64,000 bases of DNA, taken from NCBI RefSeq assembly GCF_947539375.1, contig NZ_OX443569.1, positions 806,001 to 870,000 on the forward strand, in the 5' to 3' direction. Origin of the DNA: Lactobacillus isalae (GTDB taxonomy: Bacteria; Bacillota; Bacilli; Lactobacillales; Lactobacillaceae). Below, in pieces: positions 55,555-64,000 of this stretch (positions are counted from its first letter, which is position 1; every line of letters begins with the position of its first letter). Both the position numbers and the translations under genes were made by a program. The notes under the pieces were generated by a model. The model saw nothing but the letters and a program-made list of their open reading frames with translations, ran no database searches and had not been told where the DNA came from.

Positions 55555-56220
55555 TTAATTTTTTTGCTTTTTTTGAATTATCTCGCTTATTTTGGCTACA
55601 ACCTCATCAATTGTTAGGTTTGTCGTATCTAATTCGATCGCATCGGCTGCCTTTTTTAAGGGAGAAATTTTACGGTGAGAATCTTTATAGTCTCGAACTT
55701 CAATATCATGTTCAATATCTTTTAAGTCTTGATGGATTCCCTTTTCTTGAAAATCTAAAAAGCGTCTTTTAGCTCTTGATGCAACACTTGCAATTAAGAA
55801 AATCTTTACCTCTGCATCTGGTAAAACTGTCGTTCCAATATCACGACCATCCATAATTACATCGTGCTTACCTGCCATCTCACGCTGCAATTCAACCATC
55901 TTTTCACGAATTGACTTCAAGGCTGATACTTGCGAAACATTTTCGGTAATTTCCGGTGTTCTAATAGCAATCGATACATCCTTGCCATTTACATAAACCT
56001 TTTGTTCACCGTCTTCTTGCTTAAAATCAATTGTGCTCTTGTCAACTAGGTCTAAAATTGCCTTCTCATCCCCATAGTCAACGTGATTGTCGTGTGCAAT
56101 TAATGTACATGCTCGATACATTGCACCAGTATCGATATAAATATAGCCCAAATTATGTGCGATAATTTTAGCAACTGTACTTTTACCCGCAGATGCAGGA
56201 CCATCAATAGCTACTTGCAT
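55555..56220 (-). CDS. cmk: Cytidylate kinase
   Basis: 221 residues. P-loop DGPASAGKSTVAKIIA (5-20), YIDTGAMYRA, DGRDIGTTVLPDAEVKIFLIASVASRAKRRF and RDYKDSHRKISPLKKA with the NMP/LID elements. It phosphorylates CMP and dCMP. First of the cmk-rpsA pair. Confidence 0.97.
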   Translation of the reverse strand: MQVAIDGPASAGKSTVAKIIAHNLGYIYIDTGAMYRACTLIAHDNHVDYGDEKAILDLVDKSTIDFKQEDGEQKVYVNGKDVSIAIRTPEITENVSQVSALKSIREKMVELQREMAGKHDVIMDGRDIGTTVLPDAEVKIFLIASVASRAKRRFLDFQEKGIHQDLKDIEHDIEVRDYKDSHRKISPLKKAADAIELDTTNLTIDEVVAKISEIIQKKQKN

Positions 56221-56271
56221 TAAATAATTGAGTCCTTTCTTTTTTCATATAGAATAAATTTTACCACAAAA

Positions 56272-56302
56272 CAAAAAGCAGAAGTCAATCGACTTCTGCC
56301 TA
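56272..56302 (-). terminator. Terminator after ribU
   Basis: GCAGAAGTC pairs perfectly with GACTTCTGC around AATC; TTTTTG follows on the minus strand. Confidence 0.8.
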
Positions 56303-56314
56303 AACATAATTCTT

Positions 56315-56908
56315 TTAGAAATTACGTCTTACGAATTTTTCTAAGACTGGCAATAAAGTCTTAGCTAATAGTAAAACGACAATACTGTTAATTAAACCCT
56401 TAATTAAATTGAAAGGAATAATTGCAGAAACAACATAAGTTAAAAGCGATGAATTTAACTTAAAGCCCATTAGGGAAATATACATTGGAGTTAAAACAAA
56501 GTAATTAGCTAATGACATCACAACTGTTAAAGCTAATGTTCCTACAACTAAGCCTAAAATTTGGTATTTAACCTTGTCTTCATGCTTTTTACTAATGTAG
56601 TAGAAAGGCAAAATATAGGCTAGACTTGCTAGAAATGCTGCTAATTGTCCAATCATTGAAATTGGATTAAAGCCTGAAATAAAAAGGCTCAATAAGGACT
56701 TAAATAATGCAATCATGGTTCCGCCCAAAGGGCCAAAAACCAAGGTACTTAGTGCAACTAACGAATCAGAAAAGTCCATCTTTAAGTAATCAAAGCCTGG
56801 AATAATTGGTACTTCAATTTTCATAATTAAAAATGCTAATGCACCAATCATTGCCCAAGCGAGCCAATAAGCGAGTCTCACATGACTTAAACTAGTTTTT
56901 CTTTGCAT
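56315..56908 (-). CDS. ribU: Riboflavin ECF transporter S component RibU
   Basis: 197 residues from the ATG at 56908, nine bases after GGAGG. Six predicted helices. AWAMIGALAFLIMKIEVPIIPGFDYLKMDFSDSLVALSTLVFGPLGGTMIALFKSLLSLF is the RibU signature region. It binds riboflavin or FMN and works with the shared EcfAA'T module encoded elsewhere. The upstream FMN riboswitch confirms the vitamin. ATG rather than the longer frame start, which would overlap the leader terminator. Confidence 0.95.
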   Translation of the reverse strand: MQRKTSLSHVRLAYWLAWAMIGALAFLIMKIEVPIIPGFDYLKMDFSDSLVALSTLVFGPLGGTMIALFKSLLSLFISGFNPISMIGQLAAFLASLAYILPFYYISKKHEDKVKYQILGLVVGTLALTVVMSLANYFVLTPMYISLMGFKLNSSLLTYVVSAIIPFNLIKGLINSIVVLLLAKTLLPVLEKFVRRNF

Positions 56909-56932
56909 GGTATATTTCCTCCATAACATACA

Positions 56933-56965
56933 AAAGGCCTGTTGCTTCAGCAACAGACCTTATTC
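56933..56965 (-). terminator. Regulatory terminator of the FMN riboswitch
   Basis: AAGG-CTGTTGCT pairs with AGCAACAG-CCTT (one mismatch), TTTT following on the minus strand, between aptamer and ribU. It should form when FMN is bound and stop ribU transcription. Confidence 0.75.
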
Positions 56966-56992
56966 ATCTAAATCATGTTTAGTTTTTAAGTC

Positions 56993-57097
56993 TGTCTTCT
57001 TCCATCTAGACTTTAACTATCGGTACCTGAGGTTCAACTACATCGTAGCTCGCGGACTCTAACCGCCGGTCGGGAATTTCGCCCTGCCCTGAAGACA
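56993..57097 (-). ncRNA. FMN riboswitch (RFN element)
   Basis: 105-nt aptamer on the minus strand. The P1 stem pairs GTCTTC (5') with GAAGAC (3'). The conserved RFN blocks AGGGCAGG, AAATTCCCGACCGGCGGT, AGTCCGCGAGC and TGAACCTCAGGTACCGATAG follow in order. A terminator hairpin lies 28 bases downstream and ribU follows. Confidence 0.97.
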
Positions 57098-57171
57098 ACA
57101 TCCTATTATTTACTTTTTACAAGTAAATAATAATACTTATTAAGTTGATTGTAAACAATATTGTTTGCAAT

Positions 57172-57909
57172 CTATTTTAATTTAATTGATTGACCAATAC
57201 TAATACTATCAGCTGATTCTAAACCATTAAGTTGCTCTAGGTGATGCACTGAAGTGTTATTTTCACGAGCAATCTTTGATAAAGAGTCACCTTCTTGAAC
57301 TGTATAAGAACTTGGTGCTCTGTGTTCAGTCTCAGTAGAACTATTTTGCCAAGTATTTTGATTAGTTTGGTAGTTTTGCGTTCCTTGTTGAGTTTGATCC
57401 TGAGTAGTGGTTTGACTAGTACTTGACTGGTAAGTCTGCGTACTGCTTTGGCTAGATTCACTACTTTGAGATTGTGATTGACTAGTTACTACTGGCGTTA
57501 CGTCTTGCGATTGACTTGAAGATTTTCTTTCTTCTTTCTTGCTACTACTCTTAGACTTACTCTTCTTGGATGAGCTACTCTTGCTCTTTTTGCTCTTATG
57601 CTTATGAGACTTAGAAGAAGAGCTCTTAGAAACCTTAACACTCTTTTCAGCTAAGTTATTAGAGCTAGAATGCAATTTTGAAGATACAATCGGAATTAAG
57701 GCAATCAAAATTATCGCAACAATAATTAAACCTGCCCATAGTTGACTATGGTTAGTACCCTTTGAATTATTTTCTGGTCTGCTAGGAGTTGGTTCAGGCG
57801 CAGGCTCTGAATGACGATGATGCATCGCACTTCTAGACGTTGTTGGACGCTCAAAATGCTTGTAAGGGCCCTTAGGTTCTTTATTGTCCTGAGATTTATT
57901 TTCCTTCAT
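57172..57909 (-). CDS. Membrane-anchored LysM-domain protein
   Basis: 245 residues from the ATG at 57909 (GGAGG eight bases ahead). Cytosolic Pro-rich N-terminus of about 60 residues, one membrane helix (about 61-80, LWAGLIIVAIILIALIPIV), a Ser/Lys/Gln/Thr low-complexity linker (about 90-200), and a C-terminal LysM domain (YTVQEGDSLSKIARENNTSVHHLEQLNGL...ISIGQSIKLK). LysM binds peptidoglycan, so the protein bridges membrane and wall, with a type II orientation. The position downstream of rluB parallels ypbE-like genes. No enzymatic domain. Confidence 0.85.
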   Translation of the reverse strand: MKENKSQDNKEPKGPYKHFERPTTSRSAMHHRHSEPAPEPTPSRPENNSKGTNHSQLWAGLIIVAIILIALIPIVSSKLHSSSNNLAEKSVKVSKSSSSKSHKHKSKKSKSSSSKKSKSKSSSKKEERKSSSQSQDVTPVVTSQSQSQSSESSQSSTQTYQSSTSQTTTQDQTQQGTQNYQTNQNTWQNSSTETEHRAPSSYTVQEGDSLSKIARENNTSVHHLEQLNGLESADSISIGQSIKLK

Positions 57910-57970
57910 TCCAAAATCCTCCACAATTTAAGTTTATTAGTTTTATTCTATCATAGCTTTTAAATGAGCG

Positions 57971-58690
57971 TTAGTCGGCTAAGTGATTTAAACGAAAGAC
58001 TTCTTCATGGGTTAATTCACGATATTCACCAGAAGTAAGTGACTTCAAAGTCAAAAAGGCATACTTTTCACGAGATAGTTTTTCAACAAAATGATGAACT
58101 GCTTCAAACATTCTTTTAACTTGGTGATAGTGGCCTTCATGAATTGTCAATTGTACAATTTGAGTCTTCTTCTTTTCATCAGTCTTTAAGATCTTCAACT
58201 TAGCTGGAGCGCTCTTGCGACCATCAATTCGAACTCCATGAGTAAGAGAGCGGATGTCTTCTGGAGAAAGAATCCCCTTAATTTTTGCTACATAAACCTT
58301 TGGCACTTCATTGCGTGGGTGCATTAGCTTATTAGCTAACTCCCCATCATTTGTCATTAACAATAAACCAGAGGTGTCATAATCAAGTCGACCAACAGGA
58401 TATAAACGATATGGTACATCCTCAAAAAAGTCGACCACTGTCTTCCTGCCCTTATCGTCTTTTACAGAAGAAATTACACCACGTGGCTTGTAAAACAAGT
58501 AAGTATGGAGTGCTTCTTTTTCAATCGGAACCCCATTTACTTCAATCTTGTCACTTGGTTCAACTTTAGTTCCAAGCTCTGTAATTCTTTTACCATTAAC
58601 AGTTACTTGCCCAGCCGTAATCATCTTTTCTGCTTTACGTCTTGAAGCAACACCTGCCTGAGCAATTACTTTTTGTAGTCTTTCAGCCAT
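57971..58690 (-). CDS. rluB: 23S rRNA pseudouridine synthase RluB
   Basis: 239 residues from the ATG at 58690 (AAGGTGA ahead); the frame is open 93 bases further but without a ribosome site. S4 RNA-binding domain (1-60), then the RsuA-type catalytic domain with GRLDYDTSGLLLMTNDGELAN, catalytic Asp103. Makes pseudouridine in 23S rRNA. Start is 1 base after the scpB stop: scpA-scpB-rluB is one transcript. Confidence 0.95.
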   Translation of the reverse strand: MAERLQKVIAQAGVASRRKAEKMITAGQVTVNGKRITELGTKVEPSDKIEVNGVPIEKEALHTYLFYKPRGVISSVKDDKGRKTVVDFFEDVPYRLYPVGRLDYDTSGLLLMTNDGELANKLMHPRNEVPKVYVAKIKGILSPEDIRSLTHGVRIDGRKSAPAKLKILKTDEKKKTQIVQLTIHEGHYHQVKRMFEAVHHFVEKLSREKYAFLTLKSLTSGEYRELTHEEVFRLNHLAD

Positions 58691-58691
58691 T

Positions 58692-59282
58692 TTATTCACC
58701 TTCATCAAAATTAATTTCTTTATTATTTCTATCATCCTGATCAAACAAGTTAACCGGATTATCATCTGCTTCAAACTCTTCAATCACTGGTAGATCAGCT
58801 AAGCTCTCATAGTTGAAGTATTGTAAGAAATAATCTGTTGTCACATACAAATTAGGATGTCCAGGGACGTCTTTTTTACCATCTACCTTAACTAATCCAC
58901 GCCAAACTAGCGTCTGCAAAGCTCCAGACGAATTCACTCCTCTTAAATCATCAATTTCAACTCGAGTAATTGGCTGCCGATATGCAATAATAGACAGAAT
59001 TTCAAGTGCTGATTGACTTAGATTCTTTGACAAATCTTTTTGGAAAAATTTAGAAATAACATCCCCGCACTTAGCACTCGTAGTTAACTTGTATGTTTCG
59101 TTAATACAAATCAGTTGCAATCCTGAATTTTCGTCATTCCCTAATCGATTCTTTAAATGCCCAGCCAATTCTCTTAAAGCAGATGGAGAAATCTCTAATA
59201 ATTGCAGCAAACTATCTGTCTCTAAGCCATCATCCCCTGCTGCATATAGTAAGGCTTCTAATTGTGCTTCTTTACTTGCCAT
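58692..59282 (-). CDS. scpB: Segregation and condensation protein ScpB
   Basis: 196 residues from the ATG at 59282, [21 protein letters not shown]. Two winged-helix domains with [44 protein letters not shown] and [20 protein letters not shown], plus an acidic tail. Part of the SMC-ScpAB condensin. Its start overlaps the end of scpA by 11 bases. Confidence 0.96.
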   Translation of the reverse strand: MASKEAQLEALLYAAGDDGLETDSLLQLLEISPSALRELAGHLKNRLGNDENSGLQLICINETYKLTTSAKCGDVISKFFQKDLSKNLSQSALEILSIIAYRQPITRVEIDDLRGVNSSGALQTLVWRGLVKVDGKKDVPGHPNLYVTTDYFLQYFNYESLADLPVIEEFEADDNPVNLFDQDDRNNKEINFDEGE

Positions 59283-60015
59283 TAGTCTCAACTTTCTCTA
59301 ACTCTAGATCACCAAAGTCTCTGTTTTGCTTTACTAAAATTTTATGATCACGACACAACTCTAAAACTGCTAAAAATAGCCCAATTACTTGATCCAGATC
59401 TTGAAAATTTTTAATACAGTTAAAGAAGCTGGTTGATTTTTTGTGATGAAGTCTTTCTTTTAGAAATGTTGTCATTTCTTCAATTGAGGTTTCGTGAACT
59501 TCAATTTTACCTACTTGTGGTTTTCTTAACTTAAATCGTTCTAAAACGACTTTAAATGTATTTGCAAGTTCATCACTGGTAATTTCTCCTAAAGGAAGTG
59601 GTTCAACCTCTTTTTTAGGAGAAACGGAAGGATCTTTAGCCACTGTAATTGGCATTTCTTCGTCTCTCTTTTTAAAGTATTCCGCAATTCTTTGAAAAAC
59701 AGAATACTGAACCAATTGCTCAACTAATTCAGCACGCGGATCTTCTTGATACTGATCTTCTTCAATAAAGTCATTTTTTGGAAGTAAATATTGTGACTTA
59801 ATCCTTAAAAGAGTTGACGCCATCACAAAATACTCGCCAGCAATTTGTAAGTCCAAAGTTTGCCAGCGAGCTAAATTAGCTAGATACTGCCCCGTAATTT
59901 TTGCAATTGGAATATCATAGATATCAATCTTCTGCGATCTGATTAAATGCAAAAGTAAATCTAATGGTCCCGTAAAGTTAGGAAGATCTAAAGTTAATTC
60001 GTCAACGTTATTCAT
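59272..60015 (-). CDS. scpA: Segregation and condensation protein ScpA
   Basis: 247 residues, kleisin. N-terminal [35 protein letters not shown] binds the SMC neck. The C-terminal winged helix ([26 protein letters not shown]) binds the SMC head. It overlaps scpB and the ribT-like gene by 11 and 8 bases, showing a tightly coupled operon. Confidence 0.96.
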   Translation of the reverse strand: MNNVDELTLDLPNFTGPLDLLLHLIRSQKIDIYDIPIAKITGQYLANLARWQTLDLQIAGEYFVMASTLLRIKSQYLLPKNDFIEEDQYQEDPRAELVEQLVQYSVFQRIAEYFKKRDEEMPITVAKDPSVSPKKEVEPLPLGEITSDELANTFKVVLERFKLRKPQVGKIEVHETSIEEMTTFLKERLHHKKSTSFFNCIKNFQDLDQVIGLFLAVLELCRDHKILVKQNRDFGDLELEKVETNGK

Positions 60016-60370
60016 CGGTTTTCTTTTCCTTTAAATAATTTAATAGAAAGGCCCAATCAGGCAAAGCAGTAATCATTTTATCAGGATAAAGATGCTTTAA
60101 ATCATTCATTATTAATTGTTCTGTTTCTTGGTCTCGCATAGTTGGATCAAGAGACAAATAACGAATAATAATAAAATCTTTCTCTTCTTGGATACCAATA
60201 ATTCCTCTTGCATTACCTTTTTGCTTATAAATAAGAACTTCAAACTGATTAGAGTCGCTAGTGTACAGCTTCATTTCTTCCTGTAAGTTCTTAATATTTT
60301 TAAAATCTGGAAGATAAGACAAATATCCCATCACAGTTTTTTCGTAATCTTTTTTATATTTGCTGATCAT
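60008..60370 (-). CDS. RibT-like GNAT-family protein
   Basis: 120 residues: YEKTVMGYLSYLPDFKNIKNLQEEMKLYTSD, VLIYKQKGNARGIIGIQEEKDFIIIRYLSLDPTMRDQETEQLIMNDL. This fits the small RibT/GNAT acetyltransferase-like proteins found beside scpA in Bacillus-type genomes, whose reaction is not established. It lies between xerD (5 bases) and scpA (overlap of 8). Confidence 0.7.
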   Translation of the reverse strand: MISKYKKDYEKTVMGYLSYLPDFKNIKNLQEEMKLYTSDSNQFEVLIYKQKGNARGIIGIQEEKDFIIIRYLSLDPTMRDQETEQLIMNDLKHLYPDKMITALPDWAFLLNYLKEKKTDE

Positions 60371-60375
60371 AATAG

Positions 60376-61281
60376 TTAGGCACGTGGATGTGCTTGATTA
60401 TAAACCTCCAAAATATGTTTCTGCGTCAGATTAGTATAGATCTGCGTAGTAGTAATATCACTATGTCCCAAAATTTCTTGGACCACACGTAGATCTGCCC
60501 CATTTTCTAGCAGATGCGTAGCAAAAGTATGTCTAAGCGTATGCGGTGTTACATTTTTTGTTATTCCAATAATTTGGCAATACTTTTTAATCTTTTGCCA
60601 AACAGCCTGCCTTGTCAATTGATGACCATGATTATTCAGAAAAATCACGTCAGTAAATTGACCGCTTTTTAAAACTTGCGCATCTCTGACATCTTTTTGA
60701 TACTTTTCTAGCCATGATAACGCAACTTCAGTAATTGGCACAAGTCGTTCTTTCGAACCTTTACCAAGAACTCTAATAATTTTCAAATCAGCGTGAATAT
60801 CACCAGTTTTCAAATTTATTAGTTCGCTAACCCGCATACCAGTTGCATAGAGGACTTCTAACATCGCCCGATCTCTGATTCCTAATGGAGTTGTCGTGTC
60901 AGGAGCAGCGAGAAGTTTGTCAACTTCTTCCTCGCTCAAAGCAGTTGGTAATCTACGCTCACTTTTTGGTGAATCAATTTTCACTAAGGGATCACGTTCA
61001 ATTATATCTTGTCTTAAAAGCCATTGATAGAATTTCCGCAAGCTTGAAATCATTCGACTAATTGAAGTAGTCGCCTTCCCCTTGTCTTTTTGAGTAGCAA
61101 GAAAGGCATCGACAACTAAATAATCAACTTCCCAGCTTGTTTCATTTTCATCTTGTAAGTAATTTAGGTATTCTTCTAAATCAGTCCGGTAGGAAATAAT
61201 CGTATTAGGACTTAATCCGCGTTCTACCTGACTAAACCGTAAATAATCCTCCAAATTATCCTTCATCATCTGCGTCTGCAT
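60376..61281 (-). CDS. xerD: Tyrosine recombinase XerD
   Basis: 301 residues as an open frame from 61281; the start may instead be one of the Met codons at residues 5-6, giving 296-297, as no clear ribosome site decides it. Catalytic set: Arg150, Lys174, His247, Arg250, His273, Tyr282 (numbering from the long start). With XerC it resolves chromosome dimers. Assigned XerD from its place between cvfB/pyk and scpAB, the usual Firmicute xerD (ripX) neighbourhood. Confidence 0.93.
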   Translation of the reverse strand: MQTQMMKDNLEDYLRFSQVERGLSPNTIISYRTDLEEYLNYLQDENETSWEVDYLVVDAFLATQKDKGKATTSISRMISSLRKFYQWLLRQDIIERDPLVKIDSPKSERRLPTALSEEEVDKLLAAPDTTTPLGIRDRAMLEVLYATGMRVSELINLKTGDIHADLKIIRVLGKGSKERLVPITEVALSWLEKYQKDVRDAQVLKSGQFTDVIFLNNHGHQLTRQAVWQKIKKYCQIIGITKNVTPHTLRHTFATHLLENGADLRVVQEILGHSDITTTQIYTNLTQKHILEVYNQAHPRA

Positions 61282-62146
61282 CTTTTTCTACCAAACTAAT
61301 TGTTCCAGCATCCTTATCTTCAGTAATTAATCCATTTTTCAATAAGTGACCTAGAGCACGCTTAAAGGCTGACTTGGAAATTCCAAAGTGATTCTTAATT
61401 TCTTGAGCATCACTCTTATCATAAAATGGCAAAGTCTTAGTAGCTTCACGACGTAAACTTACTAAAATCATTTGAGCATCATCATCAATCTCTTCAAATG
61501 CACGAGGTAGAACACTCAAATTCAATCTACCATATTGACTAACTCCAATCACGCGAGCCTTAATTTTTTGACCTATACGTAAAGGACGGAACATTTCTGA
61601 CTTATGGACAAAGGCTAAATAATATTGATCAGTAATTACAAAAGAACCAACTTCATAGTTTCGATAAACTGTTCCTGACATATTCTTATTTTCTAGATGT
61701 GCAGGAAAATTAGCAGCTAATTGTTCAAATACATCTTCTTCTGCCATTTTAGCCCAAATACGTTCTTTATCATCAGTTTCAAGCCGTACGAGTAAACGAT
61801 CATCTTTCTTTGGCCATTGATCCTTTTCAAGGGGAAGATCATCTAAAGAAACAACGACATCTTTGTCATTTAAACCAATGTCTAAGAATACACCAAGGTC
61901 ACGACGTACTTCAGTTACTGTAGCCCAACCGTATTGGTCCTTTTGAGCAAAAGGATAAAATTGCGTCATTTCCTTCTTTTTATCTTTATTTTCATAAATA
62001 AAGCCTTGTACTTCATCGCCTAAATGGATTGGTTCATCTTGCGTAATTTCAATTTTTTTCAGTTCAAAAGTTACGCCATCAACTTGTACATAAAAAGCAG
62101 ATTCATTTTCATCAGTAACTTTTCCTTTTCTTATTTCACCTAACAT
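61256..62146 (-). CDS. cvfB: S1-domain RNA-binding regulator CvfB
   Basis: 296 residues. Three S1-like domains (GKVTDENESAFYVQVDGV, WATVTEVRRDLGVFLDIGLNDKDVVVSLDDLPL, IGQKIKARVIGVSQYGRLNLSVLP) and a C-terminal winged helix (IKNHFGISKSAFKRALGHLLKNGLI), the CvfB/YitL layout. Binds RNA; the staphylococcal relative affects virulence gene expression. The Asp-rich C-terminus overlaps the xerD start by 26 bases. Confidence 0.92.
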   Translation of the reverse strand: MLGEIRKGKVTDENESAFYVQVDGVTFELKKIEITQDEPIHLGDEVQGFIYENKDKKKEMTQFYPFAQKDQYGWATVTEVRRDLGVFLDIGLNDKDVVVSLDDLPLEKDQWPKKDDRLLVRLETDDKERIWAKMAEEDVFEQLAANFPAHLENKNMSGTVYRNYEVGSFVITDQYYLAFVHKSEMFRPLRIGQKIKARVIGVSQYGRLNLSVLPRAFEEIDDDAQMILVSLRREATKTLPFYDKSDAQEIKNHFGISKSAFKRALGHLLKNGLITEDKDAGTISLVEKDADADDEG

Positions 62147-62211
62147 ATTAGTGCCTCAATCCTTTTAAATTGTCTGTCATCTTATAGTATAAGGAAAAAA
62201 AGACAAAAATA

Positions 62212-62241
62212 AAATAGCCAGCTTTCGCTGACTATTTTAAT
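62212..62241 (-). terminator. Terminator after pyk
   Basis: AAAATAG-CAGC pairs with GCTG-CTATTTT (one mismatch) around TTTC, T-rich beyond on the minus strand. Confidence 0.75.
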
Positions 62242-62258
62242 AAGCTATTTAATTCAGA

Positions 62259-64000
62259 TTAAAGGTTAGTTGCTTCACCTTGGTAAACAGCACCACGACG
62301 AGCATCAACAGTAATCTTAGAACCATCCTTGATCTTTTCTACTGCATCAGTAGCACCAACGATAACTGGGATACCAAGTGAAAGACCAACAACAGCTGCG
62401 TGGCTAGTTAAACCTGAAGCTTCAACTACCATACCTGAAGCCTTCTTGATTGCTGGTAAGTAATCCTTATCAGTAGTCTTAGCAACTAAGATGTCACCAT
62501 CTTGAACTTTGTTGTTAGCTTCTTCAGCAGAAGTTGCAACTACAGCTTTACCAATAACTGATTGTTCACCAACGCCTAAACCTTTAACAAGTTGGGTACC
62601 GATTAATTGTAACTTCATCAAGTTAGTAGTACCAGTTTCACCCAAAGGAACACCAGCAACGATAATTACTAAGTCGCCGTCTTTTGCAAGACCAGTTTCT
62701 TTAGCAAGTTCTGCTGCCTTGTCAAACATTTCTTCAGTAGTCTTAGGCTTTTCAACCAACATTGGCTTTACACCCCAAACAACACCTAATGAGTGTTCAA
62801 TCTTTTCGTTGAATGTCATTGCGATGATGTCAGCGTTTGGACGGTACTTAGAAATCATACGTGCAGTGTAACCAGATTCAGTTGCTGCGATGATAGTCTT
62901 AACGCCCAATTCTTCAGCAGTTCTAACAACTGATTCACCAATAGCTTCAGTAACGTTTGAACCCTTGTATTCTTCAAATCTTTGAAGAGCTAACTTGTTA
63001 CGCTTAGCAAGTTGCTTTTCAGTACGCATGTCAATTTCAGCCATAGCCTTAACAGCTTTAACTGGGTAAAGACCGTTAGCAGATTCACCTGAAAGCATAG
63101 TTGCGTCAGTACCATCAAGAACAGCGTTAGCAACGTCAGTAACTTCGGCACGAGTTGGACGTGGATTTTCTTGCATTGAGTCAAGCATTTGAGTAGCAGT
63201 AATAACTGGCTTACCTAATGCGTTACATCTTCTGATTAATTCCTTTTGTACAAATGGAACATTGATAAATGGAATTTCAACACCCATGTCACCACGAGCA
63301 ACCATTAAACCATCAGAAACCTTTAAGATTTCGTCGATGTTGTCAATACCTTCTTGTGATTCAATCTTAGGGAAGATCTTTACGTATTCACAATGTGCTT
63401 CTTCAAGCAATTGACGAATGTCAAGAACATCTTGTGCTTTACGAACGAATGAAGCAAAGATAAAGTTGATACCTTCCTTTAAACCGAACTTAATATCGTT
63501 AGTATCTTTTTCAGTGATACCTGGGAGGCGAATTTCAACACCAGGAGCGTTAACACCCTTCTTAGAACCAATTAAACCAGTGTTTTGAGCTTCACAAACT
63601 AATTCTCTCTTAGCATCGTCTTTGTCTTTAATCAAAAGGTCAACTAAACCATCATCGATTAATACGTGACCACCAACGTGGGTATCATCGTAAAGACCAT
63701 CGTAGGTAACGTGGATCATGTCCTTGTTACCCTTCTTAGTGTCGTCCATAGAAATACGGATAGTGTCACCAGTGTTAATAGTGAACTTGCCGCCTTCTTG
63801 TTCAGTAGTTCTAATTTCGGCACCCTTAGTATCAAGTGCAATGCCAAGAAGTTTACCAGTCTTCTTTTCAACTTCACGAACCATGTTCATACGTGCACGG
63901 TGTTCATCATGGTCACCATGTGAGAAGTTGAAACGGAATACGTTTGCGCCTGCTTCAGCTAATTTAGTAATAGTCTCAACATCATTTGAGGCTGGCCCTA
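62259..64000 (-). CDS. pyk: Pyruvate kinase, N-terminus cut by window edge
   Basis: The frame runs to the right edge with GPASNDVETITKLAEAGANVFRFNFSHGDHDEHRARM, so only about ten N-terminal residues are missing; an internal Met at 63890 is not the start. Catalytic blocks: IFPKIESQEGIDNIDEIL, GLMVARGDMGVEIPFINVPFVQKELI, PVITATQMLDSM and ATMLSGESANGLYP. After the allosteric domain an extra C-terminal PEP-utiliser-like domain is present (about 90 residues, ASGMVVEASGLTSHAAVVGLSLGIPVIVGA), as in lactobacilli and bacilli. Converts PEP and ADP to pyruvate and ATP. Confidence 0.97.
   Translation of the reverse strand, partial: GPASNDVETITKLAEAGANVFRFNFSHGDHDEHRARMNMVREVEKKTGKLLGIALDTKGAEIRTTEQEGGKFTINTGDTIRISMDDTKKGNKDMIHVTYDGLYDDTHVGGHVLIDDGLVDLLIKDKDDAKRELVCEAQNTGLIGSKKGVNAPGVEIRLPGITEKDTNDIKFGLKEGINFIFASFVRKAQDVLDIRQLLEEAHCEYVKIFPKIESQEGIDNIDEILKVSDGLMVARGDMGVEIPFINVPFVQKELIRRCNALGKPVITATQMLDSMQENPRPTRAEVTDVANAVLDGTDATMLSGESANGLYPVKAVKAMAEIDMRTEKQLAKRNKLALQRFEEYKGSNVTEAIGESVVRTAEELGVKTIIAATESGYTARMISKYRPNADIIAMTFNEKIEHSLGVVWGVKPMLVEKPKTTEEMFDKAAELAKETGLAKDGDLVIIVAGVPLGETGTTNLMKLQLIGTQLVKGLGVGEQSVIGKAVVATSAEEANNKVQDGDILVAKTTDKDYLPAIKKASGMVVEASGLTSHAAVVGLSLGIPVIVGATDAVEKIKDGSKITVDARRGAVYQGEATNL

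Noticed and set aside
57107-57174. Two AT-rich hairpins between the LysM gene and the riboswitch as terminators
   Set aside because: Dyads are present (TTATTTACTT/AAGTAAATAA and GATTG...CAATC), but neither is followed by a T run on the minus strand; they may instead overlap the ribU promoter.

Overview
The window looks like a chromosomal segment of a low-GC Lactobacillus of the L. gasseri / L. johnsonii type. The basis is AT-rich sequence, strong AGGAGG-type ribosome sites, a YSIRK-type surface adhesin, an ISL3-family element and a typical lactobacillar housekeeping gene order. Species assignment is inference. No rRNA, tRNA, CRISPR array or prophage was seen.

Layout. 1-4442: N-terminal 1480 residues of a giant cell-wall adhesin (minus strand, runs off the left edge). 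4969-6700: an Lsa-type ABC-F ribosome-protection gene behind a leader that looks like a transcription attenuator with a 3-codon leader peptide. 6740-10561: lipoprotein hydrolase, DUF2255, zinc alcohol dehydrogenase and FMN reductase genes, divergent from a LysR regulator. 10770-15060: LytTR/DUF3021 pair, YeiH-type exporter, small membrane proteins (including a 36-residue one) and a lone substrate-binding domain. 15120-29542: core genes, all minus except trhA: galM/lacX-like, hslU, hslV, xerC, trmFO, topA, dprA, rnhB, rbgA, ctp protease, yozE, degV, cca. 29602-34034: YitT protein, a MenA-like prenyltransferase, a decayed ISL3 element, and two broken copies of one unknown gene on either side. 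34298-42838: an alpha-mannoside module (GH125, GH38, PTS IIC, GntR/UTRA regulator, GH3) with one shared operator and a cre site. 42991-44802: cytoplasmic FAD/FMN fumarate-reductase-like enzyme with a cre site. 44917-51029: a defence cluster. 51106-64000: core genes again: TPR protein, hup, der, rpsA, cmk, ribU with an FMN riboswitch, a LysM protein, rluB, scpB, scpA, ribT-like, xerD, cvfB and pyk (cut by the right edge).

The most interesting part is the defence cluster. A GIY-YIG/DUF2075 nuclease-helicase fusion is followed, 25 bp downstream, by a SIR2 protein resembling the phage-defence NADase DSR2. That protein is split into two ORFs (600 and 364 codons) exactly at a canonical A_AAA_AAG slippery heptamer. 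A -1 shift there would give one 964-residue protein, close to the size I recall for DSR2 (about 1000). Divergently, a DUF3800 gene carries a LexA-like SOS box in its promoter. The GIY-YIG-DUF2075 plus DSR2-like pair, with a possible frameshift or phase-variation switch, is the best candidate here for an undescribed system.

A second oddity: within 3.5 kb (30.7-33.9 kb) three separate nonsense mutations, in two paralogues and the IS transposase, all replace an expected Trp codon TGG with TGA.
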